NCBI GenBank assembly: GCA_001970955.1
Contig: MPUH01001240.1
Coordinates: 1-20,460 of the forward strand
Length of the DNA: 20,460 bases
Source: Stentor coeruleus
Lineage: Eukaryota > Ciliophora > Heterotrichea > Heterotrichida > Stentoridae
Reading direction: 5' to 3'
Positions within the stretch are counted from its first letter, which is position 1. Every line of letters starts with the position of its first letter. The position numbers and the translations under genes were made by a program. Positions 8,997-17,748 of the stretch are shown here, piece by piece. Below the pieces are notes generated by a model. That model was given only the letters and a program-made list of their open reading frames with translations, did not search any database and had not been told where the DNA came from.

Positions 8997-9773
8997 TCAA
9001 AAGTATTTATTAGGCAATAATCTCACTTCAATCGTTAATCTTTTATATCCTTCATCTAAACCATCAGCAGGTTCTAAAAAGTACTTTTCAATCTCGCAAA
9101 TGTTTATATGCAAGGGCATAGACTTGATTTTTCTATATTTTTTCACAGGTGTTGTCATAATACTATATTCAGCCTTCTGGTTACCTGACCCAATTTTCAT
9201 CATTAATCTTAATGGCTCATTTTGTATATTATATACCCAAAGGAAGAAAAAATTCTTATTGCTGACAGATTGATTTAAGACTTGCTTACCATTAAAATTC
9301 CATATACTAAATCCCCAGTCTGCATCTCTCCATGTTTTTGAGTTCCAGCCCCTAGTATTTGAATTGCTCATATTAAATTCTTTGATTGCATGGACGTTTT
9401 TAAGATGTGTACACAAATCAGGACCTTTCCATAAACAATCAGTAAGTGTGCATTCAATGTTTGGGTTGAAAATACACACATTTTCATGTTCGAGTCTTTC
9501 TGAAAGCTTTATTGATTCTTGACACCCTTCAAATCTACAGGCGATTGTTATGTTTTCGAGTATTTTTTCTAAAGAGTGGTTTCTGAACTCTTTTGATAAG
9601 GAGGAACGGCAGATAGGACAGATTGCCAAACTAACTTTATCAGATCTCATACATTGAGAGCATATAGAATGTCCATTTACGCATTGATATACTGGGACAC
9701 AGAGCAAGTCCATACATACAGGGCATTCTAAGCATTGATTTATATTGAAGCTCAGGACTACAGATTCATTCAT
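8997..9773 (-). CDS. SIAH/SINA-type RING E3 ubiquitin ligase
   Basis: 258 residues, ATG at 9773, TGA stop. The C3HC4 RING is complete: C17, C20, C31, H35, C38, C41, C52, C55. It is followed by the double SIAH zinc finger: C79, C84, H96, C100, C108, C113, H123, H128. That spacing is the hallmark of SINA/SIAH ligases. The C-terminal half (about 140-258) corresponds in position to the TRAF-like substrate-binding domain but is strongly diverged. The length fits the family (animal SIAH about 280). The expected role is transfer of ubiquitin from E2 to substrates bound by the C-terminal domain. The upstream flank lies in the G-rich plus-strand part of 9774-10140. The frame ends 5 bp from the convergent neighbour's stop, so their 3' UTRs must overlap. 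Confidence 0.9.
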   Translation of the reverse strand: MNESVVLSFNINQCLECPVCMDLLCVPVYQCVNGHSICSQCMRSDKVSLAICPICRSSLSKEFRNHSLEKILENITIACRFEGCQESIKLSERLEHENVCIFNPNIECTLTDCLWKGPDLCTHLKNVHAIKEFNMSNSNTRGWNSKTWRDADWGFSIWNFNGKQVLNQSVSNKNFFFLWVYNIQNEPLRLMMKIGSGNQKAEYSIMTTPVKKYRKIKSMPLHINICEIEKYFLEPADGLDEGYKRLTIEVRLLPNKYF

Positions 9774-10449
9774 ATTAGGTCGACTTTTTTATTTATATTT
9801 TGATATGAAAAAATTGTTATGTTTTGTGATGATATTTTAATGTATGATAAGATTTTTAATGGTTTTTATGATTAGGATGAGAGAAATATTGTTGGATTTT
9901 TTATTTTGGGTGCTTTGAATGGGATGTTTTTGGGAAGTTTGAGTTGTGAGGTGATAATAAGGATTTTATTTGGGTTTTGAAGGTTTGAAGAGAGTTTTTG
10001 TATAGGATTTGAAATTGTATATGATTTTTTTTGTTATAGATCAATGGAAATTAGTATTTTTTAGTTATGGATCAATAGAAATATGGTTTTTTTAAAGGGA
10101 GGATTAGGGTTTAATGAAAATCTGGATATGTGGAATATAAATGCATATTTACTTCTATAAAAACTACAACCTTATAAAAAATATACAAAAAATCAAATCC
10201 CAAAGTTAAACCTAAATATCATTAAAATAACCTAAAATTCATAACAAAACCTATAAAAATCCCTTCCAAATTTCCCATCATAAATCCTACTAATATACCT
10301 AAAATTCTTCAATCTCCAAATCAAAATCATTTCCCAAAACATCCCCAATCTATTCCCATACTTTTTCTTATCTTCAAATAAAAAATTATTCCATTCAAAA
10401 AACCTCACTATAACATAAAAACCTCATAAATCCCAATCAAATACAATAA
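9774..10449. promoter_or_regulatory. Intergenic region with an abrupt G-only to C-only strand switch
   Basis: 676 bp between two minus-strand genes. By hand count, 9841-10140 has about 77 G and 4 C on the plus strand, and 10141-10440 has about 2 G and 73 C. The left half is the 5' flank of the SIAH-like gene; the right half is the 3' flank of the MORN gene. An imperfect 31-bp tandem repeat sits at 10033-10094 (GTTATAGATCAATGGAAAT / GTTATGGATCAATAGAAAT). No open frame or RNA gene was recognised. Confidence 0.7.
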
Positions 10450-11388
10450 TTAAATATCTATCCACTTTATTCTTATTCCGTTTTTCCATTCACCTTTTTT
10501 TGCAGCCGAACCATTAACACTCATATTTCCTATCCCATGTCTTTTACCATTCAACCATCCTCCATTATAAACTTTCCCATCTGACCATGTTAGTTTTCCT
10601 TGTCCATGTTTCAAATCATTAACAAAATCTCCTTCATAAACACGGCCATCTGGCCAATAAAAATTACCTTTCCCGTGCATTTTGCTATCAATCCATTCAC
10701 CCTCATACTTTCTCCCATCACTCCATTCATATCTTCCAAAACCATGAATGTTGTTATTTAAAAATTCCCCTTGATAAGTACTCCCATCACGCCACCAAAA
10801 AGTTCCTTTACCGCATTTTACCCCTTCTTTAAACTCTCCAATATATTCAGCACCATCAGGCCATATTTCCTTACCATTCCCTTCTTGTTTCGAGTTAATC
10901 CATTGTCCTTCATACTTGGCTCCATTGTGACTTACAAGGTTGCCTTCACCATCGATTTTTCCATTATTGAAGCTACCTATAAAGTAGTCTCCATTCGTAT
11001 AAATCATCCTCCCTCTGCCACACAAAAGTCCATCATGCCAATGTCCTTCAACTAAACTTTTGTCTAGATAAATTTTGACTCCCCTTCCTTGAGGTTTAAA
11101 GTTTATCGACTCACCAATATACCTCCCATCATCTTGCATAAAAGTTTTCCATTCTGAAATTTCTTCTTCATCTTCTCGGTCAAATTTAAACTTCCCTAAA
11201 GTTTTCCAAACTTGCATTACAAATGGTTCAATCTCGTCTATATAATCAGACAAAACATTTGCAAACTTTGGTGGAACTATTGGTGCTGGAACTCCAGTGT
11301 TTTTTAAATCTAGTTTGTGTTTGCCAAGTGATTCTACAAGGACAGTTTTGTCTTCTTCTGAATCACATTTACAGTTTAGTGAACCCAT
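10450..11388 (-). CDS. MORN-repeat protein with predicted N-terminal acylation
   Basis: 312 residues, ATG at 11388, TAA stop. The N-terminus MGSLNCKC has Gly2 with Ser/Asn context for N-myristoylation and Cys6/Cys8 as palmitoylation candidates, so membrane anchoring is likely. Residues about 31-80 are a linker ending in an acidic patch (DREDEEE). From about 88 to 305 there are nine consecutive 23-residue MORN units of the type Y-x-G-x-W/F-...-G-x-G-x-x-x-W-x-D-G, for example EYIGEFKEGVKCGKGTFWW. MORN proteins bind phospholipids or act as scaffolds, common in ciliate cortex and basal bodies; the location here is inferred. Repeats 7-8 are most regular and the last unit is degenerate (KKGEWKNGIRIKW). 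The start is supported by the acylation signal and by ATTATAA before ATG. Confidence 0.9.
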   Translation of the reverse strand: MGSLNCKCDSEEDKTVLVESLGKHKLDLKNTGVPAPIVPPKFANVLSDYIDEIEPFVMQVWKTLGKFKFDREDEEEISEWKTFMQDDGRYIGESINFKPQGRGVKIYLDKSLVEGHWHDGLLCGRGRMIYTNGDYFIGSFNNGKIDGEGNLVSHNGAKYEGQWINSKQEGNGKEIWPDGAEYIGEFKEGVKCGKGTFWWRDGSTYQGEFLNNNIHGFGRYEWSDGRKYEGEWIDSKMHGKGNFYWPDGRVYEGDFVNDLKHGQGKLTWSDGKVYNGGWLNGKRHGIGNMSVNGSAAKKGEWKNGIRIKWIDI

Positions 11389-12304
11389 TTATAATATTCT
11401 TAGCTTTTAGAAGTGGATAAAATTAGGATTTATGTTTGGAAAATTTATAGAGTTTTTGGTAATGAAGATGGATTAAGTTGATGGATTTTTTTTTTTGAGA
11501 AAATAAAATGTTTTTAAAGTAAATGGTTTTATTAGATAAAAAAAAATATATTTCAAGTTTCNCGATTTTTTTTTGAGAAAATAAAATGTTTTTAAAGTAA
11601 ATGGTTTTATTAGATAAAAAAAAATATATNGGATTTTTTTTTTTGAGAAATAAAATGTTTTTAAAGTAAATGGTTTTATTAGATAAAAAAAAATATATTT
11701 CAAGTTTCTTTAGGGTTTTAAGTTTTTTAAATTAATTTGGAAGATATCATTGTTTAAGGTTATGAAAAACATGTAATTTGTAGAAAAAGTTAGATGAAAA
11801 AATGTCTTATGAAGAAACTTTTTAAAAACTACTTAAAATATATGCAACTTACGATTTTGGGTATGAAAATACAAAATATTAACTGGTGAAAATATATCAA
11901 ATACGCCTATGAGGATTTTAATGAGTTATAATAAATTGTTATTAGAATTTCTCAATCGACACAAAAGTATCTATTATCACATAAGCATAACAAAAAAATG
12001 CACCTTCCAGTTTTACCATAAAAAAATCATCCTTTTCACCTTCTCTAATATTCCACAATTGATTTATCAAAAAATAATTAGTTTATCAAGAACAATAAAA
12101 TAGTATTTATTGAAAATATAATCATCTCTATATTTTTTTTTATATTATAAATTTTTTCTAAGAATTCATCATAAAAATCCTAATAATTTCATATATTTTT
12201 TTCTCTCCAAACCTCCTCAACACAAAATCCTTCAACCCATACATTCAACCCTTAAAAATTTCCCATAAAATCTTAATATTTTTCCATCCTAGCCCTATAA
12301 TAAA
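11389..12304. other. Intergenic region with assembly gaps between MORN and RapGAP genes
   Basis: 916 bp between divergent genes. 11389-11480 is the G-rich plus-strand flank of the minus-strand MORN gene. 11483-11709 holds the triplicated segment with two Ns. 11710-12120 is AT-rich with only a short, compositionally biased open stretch near 11909. 12121-12300 is the C-rich, almost G-free 5' flank of the RapGAP gene (about 2 G and 42 C), ending in CCCTATAATAAA before the ATG. Confidence 0.6.
11483..11709. repeat. Triplicated AT-rich segment around two single Ns (assembly scar)
   Basis: The same segment (poly-T, GAGAAA, TAAAATG, TTTTAAAGTAAATGG, TTTTATTAGATAAA, poly-A) occurs at about 11483-11561, 11563-11629 and 11631-11709. 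An N at 11562 and another at 11630 separate the copies. Copies differ only in homopolymer length and where they are cut off. This is what contig ends that overlap but were not merged look like; the true genome probably has one copy. Apparent protein-like readings across it are an artefact. Confidence 0.85.
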
Positions 12305-15300
12305 ATGAACAACATCTTAAAATGGTTCTCAAACAAGCCTTCCGACAACTTAGCAGGTATCCTCGAAATCCTTAATGAAGAAAAGTCTTTATCCAAACGT
12401 CACAGCATAATAATCAATTACATACAAAAGCTTCTCAAAAACTCTAATGAAAAATTCAATCCAAGACTCCAAAGTTTCTTCAAAGAACACGGGGAAATGG
12501 TAAACTCAATATGTTTAACTTGTATATTCCAAACTGATCATAAATACAAAATCAAATCTTGGGAAGAAGTCACAGATACTTTTATAGCATTAATAGAAAT
12601 GACTCAATATGGGCAAATTAATAGAGTAGAAGATTTACAAATTATAGCGAAATTCTGCTTACAAGATGGGAATCGTTATGAATTAAAACATTTTGGTCTT
12701 AAGTTGATTATGAATATTGTTAGTTATAAAGATATACTTGTTATGCCTTTTGATATATTTCAAGCTGCTATTGATTTAGGTTTATTTGGTAATGAAGGTA
12801 CTGGGGTTATTAGAAGAGAGATTTTAAGAGGAAATGATGACCCTAAATGGATGATACAGATTAAGGAAGTGTTAAATAAAGTACCTGGGAAAGTTCTGGA
12901 TTTTAAGAAAAATATTGACTTTGTCCCGGAAAATGATATGGTTAAGGAAGGAATTTTTATGTTTAGAGATGTCCTGGTTTATACGTTGATTGGAAGTTTT
13001 GATCAGGATCAAGTGAATTATATTGACCATTTTAGGAAGTGGCTTTTGATACTGAGGAAATCATATTTGTTTGTTTTGTATCCTGATTTGATAAATCCAG
13101 ACCACTTAGGGGGTTTCAAGAACTGCCCCCACATCCTTCATTTCCTCATAATCGCATGGATTTGTAAATTCGCCAAACATCCAGAAATCAGTATGCATAT
13201 GTTTGAATTTCATCAAGACCGTGAATTAATCCTCGGGATCATCGAAAAATCTTTTATCCTCTTCAACAAAAACTCTACCCTCTCCCAACAAAACGCATTA
13301 AAATCATATGAAATTTTTGAGAGTTGGATACAAACAACAAAACCTCTTTACCTAAAAGATATAACCAAAGAACAATTTAGCTTAAACATAATAAAGCATA
13401 TCATCTGTATTTTCAACTACAAAAACGACACTTCTAAAAATCGTATAGAAATTTGTGCAAAATCCTTTGACCTTTTAAGGATTTTCTACGATAAGTTTCC
13501 AGAAAATGTTGATTTTATCAAAACCCTTTTATTATTATGTGAAATTTTATATAAACAAGATAAATGCAAAAATTTAATTGAAGTCTTAAGTTCGTTTATA
13601 TTAAAAGTTATGAAAAAAGGAGTTATCAACAATCAAAAAGGTTTTAAAAATATAATAGAAGACTTTGAACGATATTTACATATATGGGCAAATGAATATA
13701 TAGAAATTATTGAGAATTGGAAAAACAAAACTTTTGAGATATCTGAAGAAACAGATTATGGGGTTTATAGTAATAAAAATCAGTTGAAATACTGGCTTGA
13801 TTTTATAAGGATTTTAGGAAATCCTTTGGAGTTTGGTGAAAAGGCTCAGAATGAATGGGTGAGGTCATTAAAAGATATAATTTCTGACTTGTTGGAGAAA
13901 ATGGTCAGTCCTGCTGTTTTACTTCAGTGTTTTTTAACTGATCTATCTAAGCTTATATTAGAAGGTTTTGAAAGCACGCAATTGATTAGTCTTGACACTT
14001 TGTGCCTTTTATATACAAAAAGTACTTATGAAGGACCATCTTCTTTACAAACCCAACATCTTTTTTACTTATTGTCTGTGGCGATTAAAAGACCCTATCT
14101 TGAAAAATCAGTACTTGCGCATAGTCCTAAACTCCTTGACTATAGAGGAAACCATGTTTTATTAAAACATCTAATCGATTTGGCTAATAATTACATGAAT
14201 GAAGGGTTAATATTCATTTATCGAATAATATCTTTACCAAACTACTACAAAGATACTACGCTTTTAACTTTAGACAACGTAAAAACAACGTATTTATCAT
14301 TAAAAAACGATATTTTCAACTTTTTCATCAAAATACTGTCGATTCCCCCTAGGGCCAAAGCTTTAGAAGCTTTTACTGTGTTTTTAATTGAAGAAATCTC
14401 TTATGAAAACAGTCCATTTATCAATAAAGGTATTGAGATTTTATTGAATATATGTAATGATACTGACCAAAACACAGCTGTTTTGTCTTTACAATCGATT
14501 GGGACTATAGCTCAGATTTTACCTAGTTATCAGGAATATATACTTGATTTTGTTATAAAAAAAGTTTTTGATGAAAAGAAATTTTTTACGGAAGCGTTAG
14601 TGATTGCAATACTTGAACTGATTTTGTCATTGTTGATGAACTTAAAAGCTAATACTAATAAAAAAACTTTAGACCTACTCTTTGGAAAAATAGCAAAATT
14701 GAATGAATTGATTGACTCTGATTGCAAACTTAAAACTTATATTGATGTATTTCTATCATTTTTAGGATTTTACTTTCTTAACTTCCCAATACAAGACAAT
14801 TGTGTTGAGATTTTTGATTCCAACATGAGCGAGAACTTTCCTTCTAAAGAAGAAGGGCATTATTCTTTAAACAATAATACAATTATTACCCTTTATAAAG
14901 ATAAATTTGTTATTAGGAATGAGTTTGGGAAATTCCTATGGACCTGTTCGAGTTACGACATTTTTGATGGGGAAAACAAAACTCAAGCTAAAGACAAGCT
15001 ATTATCAATATTTGAAAATTCAAAGCTATCATTAAAAATACAAGAAAATCCAAGTCAACTGCCAGCAAGTCCAGCTTTAGAACTCCTTATATCCTTCATC
15101 CACAGTAACTACAAATATTCTACAAGGACCTACCCTTTAAGTATTCATGAGGACTTATCAGACCAAATCCACAATTTCGTCAAACTCGAAAACACCCCAA
15201 ACCTCAATACCAAGCCTCGTCCACCTTCTTCTAAATCATCAAGTCTAAGCCAAATCTTCATAGCCAATCTTGGCCTTCAAACAACTTTAGACCCAATACC

Positions 15301-16081
15301 AACATCCGAAAAGTTATCAATCGCTCTAAATCTTCTTGACAAATCTCAAGCTAGAAATCAAATACGTATAGGAATTCTCTATATAAAACCAGGTCAAGAC
15401 AATGAAAAAGAAATTCTATCAAGTAACTCATCAAGTTTCAGTTTCCAAGAATTTCTAACAAAAATCGGTAGAGTTGTTGAATTAACTAACTACAAAGGTA
15501 ATCTTGGAGGTCTTGATCCAGAAAGTTGTGGTAAAATTAGTATTGCATATACTGATTGGGAATATGATATTATGTTTCATGTTCCATTACTTATGCCAAC
15601 TGATAAAAATGATAATCAACAATTACTTAAAAAACGTCATGTTGGTAATGATAGAGTTGTTATAGTTTGGAGTGAAAATTGGAAAGAATATCGTCAAGAT
15701 ACTATAATCACTCAATTCAATCTTGTAAATCTTATAATTTATCCTTTAGAAAAACAGTTGTATAGAATACAAATCCAAATCAAACCTAGAGTTGTAAACT
15801 TAGAATTCGGACCATTAAAAGATGGAATGGTTGTACATTGGAAAGTATTACCTTTTCTTATAAGACTTACAGCTGTTAATGCAAATAGAGCTATAAATAT
15901 AAGACAAATGGGGATATATGAAAAACAACATATGCTTAGATATAAAAGTATAAAGGAGATTATAAGAGATAGTGGTATAGAACCTAAGTTTGTTGATAAA
16001 AAAACTGTTAGACAGAGTTTTACGCATTTTTCTCAGATACAGAATAAAGATATTTTACGCCATTCTACTATAATAAGTTAA
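12305..16081 (+). CDS. Tuberin/RalGAP-alpha-like GTPase-activating protein (RapGAP domain)
   Basis: A 1258-residue intronless frame, TAA stop. About 950 N-terminal residues are Leu/Ile-rich alpha-helical, HEAT/ARM-like as in tuberin and RalGAP-alpha, with no clear motif. The RapGAP domain lies at about 1015-1210. It includes RIGILYIKPGQDNEKEIL, a GGLD turn, FHVPLLMPT and KKRHVGNDRVVIVW. Asn1115 in HVGND matches the catalytic 'asparagine thumb' that RapGAP, tuberin and RalGAP use to drive GTP hydrolysis on Rap, Rheb or Ral. The domain therefore looks active. The protein is shorter than human TSC2 (about 1800) or RalGAP-alpha (about 2000). In those complexes a second subunit is obligatory, so a partner is expected elsewhere in the genome. 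Target GTPase (Rheb-like or Ral-like) cannot be told apart. Base composition alternates between C-rich and G-rich segments along the gene. Confidence 0.88.
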   Translation: MNNILKWFSNKPSDNLAGILEILNEEKSLSKRHSIIINYIQKLLKNSNEKFNPRLQSFFKEHGEMVNSICLTCIFQTDHKYKIKSWEEVTDTFIALIEMTQYGQINRVEDLQIIAKFCLQDGNRYELKHFGLKLIMNIVSYKDILVMPFDIFQAAIDLGLFGNEGTGVIRREILRGNDDPKWMIQIKEVLNKVPGKVLDFKKNIDFVPENDMVKEGIFMFRDVLVYTLIGSFDQDQVNYIDHFRKWLLILRKSYLFVLYPDLINPDHLGGFKNCPHILHFLIIAWICKFAKHPEISMHMFEFHQDRELILGIIEKSFILFNKNSTLSQQNALKSYEIFESWIQTTKPLYLKDITKEQFSLNIIKHIICIFNYKNDTSKNRIEICAKSFDLLRIFYDKFPENVDFIKTLLLLCEILYKQDKCKNLIEVLSSFILKVMKKGVINNQKGFKNIIEDFERYLHIWANEYIEIIENWKNKTFEISEETDYGVYSNKNQLKYWLDFIRILGNPLEFGEKAQNEWVRSLKDIISDLLEKMVSPAVLLQCFLTDLSKLILEGFESTQLISLDTLCLLYTKSTYEGPSSLQTQHLFYLLSVAIKRPYLEKSVLAHSPKLLDYRGNHVLLKHLIDLANNYMNEGLIFIYRIISLPNYYKDTTLLTLDNVKTTYLSLKNDIFNFFIKILSIPPRAKALEAFTVFLIEEISYENSPFINKGIEILLNICNDTDQNTAVLSLQSIGTIAQILPSYQEYILDFVIKKVFDEKKFFTEALVIAILELILSLLMNLKANTNKKTLDLLFGKIAKLNELIDSDCKLKTYIDVFLSFLGFYFLNFPIQDNCVEIFDSNMSENFPSKEEGHYSLNNNTIITLYKDKFVIRNEFGKFLWTCSSYDIFDGENKTQAKDKLLSIFENSKLSLKIQENPSQLPASPALELLISFIHSNYKYSTRTYPLSIHEDLSDQIHNFVKLENTPNLNTKPRPPSSKSSSLSQIFIANLGLQTTLDPIPTSEKLSIALNLLDKSQARNQIRIGILYIKPGQDNEKEILSSNSSSFSFQEFLTKIGRVVELTNYKGNLGGLDPESCGKISIAYTDWEYDIMFHVPLLMPTDKNDNQQLLKKRHVGNDRVVIVWSENWKEYRQDTIITQFNLVNLIIYPLEKQLYRIQIQIKPRVVNLEFGPLKDGMVVHWKVLPFLIRLTAVNANRAINIRQMGIYEKQHMLRYKSIKEIIRDSGIEPKFVDKKTVRQSFTHFSQIQNKDILRHSTIIS

Positions 16082-16752
16082 TATTATGTAGATGATATTA
16101 TATTTTTTAGGTTTGTTGATAAGTGATATTGAATAGTATAGGAATAAAGGGTTTTTGTGGATAGATTTATGGTCATAGGAAGTTTATTATTTTGAGGGGA
16201 TAGATAATTAGGATTTCATAGTTTATTATTTTTAGGAGATGGTTGATGTAAATTTATAAGCTTTGAACTGTGGGATAAGGTATTTAGTGATACCCTGTGA
16301 AATATGTAGTAATGATATTTGCATAACTGTTTTAAAGGCTGAGTAATATGTGATGCTACTTTGCAAATGCTATAAGCCCCTCGATTCTCATCTTTCAAAT
16401 TACCTTTTCAAGACTTTATTCTTGATATAACCCAGCGAAAGATGTGCTTTAAGTCTTCGCAATGAAAGCGAGTCTCAAAACCTATCTCAACCAAACTACA
16501 GTAATCTATTATTTAAGAACTTCCACACTTTGATTTCAACAGAAAATGATAAAATCAAGTTTCTCCAAGATAAAAAAACAACAAAAAGACCTCAGGCTGT
16601 CTATTCCACCTTAAACTAAGCCAAACTTTCTATAATTCCAAAAAATCCACACTACATCTTCTATAAGCATATCTTAAAACAACCCATCAAAATATTCAAA
16701 AAAACAACCTAAACCACTTATCAAAATAAACATTAAATTCAACTCTAGATAA
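16082..16752. other. Intergenic region between convergent genes, with a structured segment
   Basis: 671 bp between the 3' ends of the RapGAP gene and the minus-strand gene at 16753. 16082-16200 is nearly C-free (about 30 G and 1 C in 120 bp). 16500-16752 is C-rich and G-poor on the plus strand, as expected for the 3' flank of a minus-strand gene. Between them, 16250-16500 is more balanced, less AT-rich and contains several inverted repeats. Confidence 0.6.
16250..16500. ncRNA. Candidate structured non-coding RNA, class and strand unknown
   Basis: Less AT-rich than its surroundings and without the extreme skew of the flanks. Possible stems: GGTAT/ATACC (16279-16294, loop of six), ATTTGCA (16317-16323) with TGCAAAT (16362-16368), AAGACTT (16410-16416) with AAGTCTT (16451-16457), and GCGAAAGA with TCTTCGC (16435-16460, one bulge, 11-nt loop). 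The last two exclude each other in part. It did not match U1, U2, U4, U5, U6, tRNA, 5S, SRP or RNase P landmarks that I could recall. A 60-codon minus-strand open stretch (16216-16398) overlaps it and cannot be excluded as coding. Confidence 0.25.
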
Positions 16753-17748
16753 TTAGTTATTATATGTGTTGCATTCTATTATCGCATTTAATACCTTAGT
16801 ATGTCCTTCTAAGCTATTTAAAATAACTTTCCTTCTTTGAGTACTAATAGCAATTTCAGCTGGCATACAAACTTCATTACCTTTCTGCACAACTTTTGTC
16901 AGCTCAGAAATCATATGTTTTAACAACGCTTTGGCAAAAATACTAAGAAATTGTTTATAGTTACCATAATGAGATATTCTAAGAAATATACGTTTTGTAT
17001 CAGATGAAGTTTCTATAACTCCAACTTCAGAATAACATTTACAAATATCTTCAAATGATACTTGATTTGATGAAGATTTATCTAGACGCTTCCACCATTT
17101 TTTGATTGTGTCGATTAGATTGGAAACATTTATGATTGAGTTGTTGTTATTTGAGTTGATTTTTGTATCTTTAAGTATGGATTTAAGGATATTTTCTGTT
17201 TTTGGATCTTCGCAGATTTTTAAAAGGTCGGGTTTAGAATAAGAAATCATGTTTAGAGGTTGGCCTTCGGAGATATTTCTAAATATTTCGACTACAGTTT
17301 CGCAGTCTTCACAGAAACCTAAACTTACAAAGAGTTGGGTTAGGTTGAAAGCTCCGACTCTTCCTCGGTCGCATTTGTTCATTGCAAAGAGCGCATCGAT
17401 AACTTCGTTAAAATTCTTAAGCCGGTCCATGCTCGGGAGGACTTTTTGATAAGATTTTTTGCGGGTTTGGTTGTCGGAAAGTATTGAGTTTAGTCTTGAA
17501 AAAAGAGGATATTGGTTGGTGTTTAATGTAGAGATTTCTTCTGATGCTGCTCTAGGGTCAACAATTGAATCATTTGAACTTTTACGATATGCTGATAGGT
17601 TTAATGGTGACAAGGAGATGTTTCTAACGGACTTGGCTATTCTTGATTGTTTCATTGGAGATACTTTAAAATCTTTATACTTCCCACCTAGAGGGGTTGT
17701 TGATTTTTGGTGGAGAGGTCTCTGTGGATGGAAGCTTACACTATTCAT
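16753..17748 (-). CDS. Unrecognised protein with degenerate EF-hand-like region
   Basis: 331 residues, ATG at 17748, TAA stop. The first 105 residues are basic and Ser/Pro-rich, probably disordered. The middle (about 110-300) is helical. Around 127-145 the sequence FAMNKCDRGRVGAFNLTQLF has the helix-loop-helix rhythm of an EF-hand without acidic ligands. At 223-234 DKSSSNQVSFED fits a 12-residue EF loop with acidic residues at positions 1 and 12 but without the conserved Gly. A poly-Asn run lies near 198-203. The overall plan resembles ciliary or cortical calmodulin-like proteins of ciliates whose EF-hands no longer bind calcium, but no family was identified. TTTTTATAAAA precedes the ATG and supports this start. 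It is divergent from the gene at 18195 (446 bp apart), so they may share a promoter region. Confidence 0.78.
   Translation of the reverse strand: MNSVSFHPQRPLHQKSTTPLGGKYKDFKVSPMKQSRIAKSVRNISLSPLNLSAYRKSSNDSIVDPRAASEEISTLNTNQYPLFSRLNSILSDNQTRKKSYQKVLPSMDRLKNFNEVIDALFAMNKCDRGRVGAFNLTQLFVSLGFCEDCETVVEIFRNISEGQPLNMISYSKPDLLKICEDPKTENILKSILKDTKINSNNNNSIINVSNLIDTIKKWWKRLDKSSSNQVSFEDICKCYSEVGVIETSSDTKRIFLRISHYGNYKQFLSIFAKALLKHMISELTKVVQKGNEVCMPAEIAISTQRRKVILNSLEGHTKVLNAIIECNTYNN

Noticed and set aside
10033-10094. Imperfect 31-bp tandem repeat as a regulatory element
   Set aside because: Only two diverged copies in a T/G-only stretch, where chance similarity is high.
11473-11703. Repeated Phe/Lys-rich open frame on the minus strand
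   Set aside because: It runs through two Ns and three copies of an AT-rich segment, so it is a product of the assembly scar.
11909-12103. 64-codon plus-strand open stretch
   Set aside because: Biased Ile/Lys/Leu/Tyr composition in AT-rich intergenic DNA, no domain, and it ends in the flank of the RapGAP gene.
16216-16398. 60-codon minus-strand open stretch as a gene
   Set aside because: No recognised domain, no TATA-like start context, and it overlaps a region better described as possibly structured RNA. Not fully excluded.
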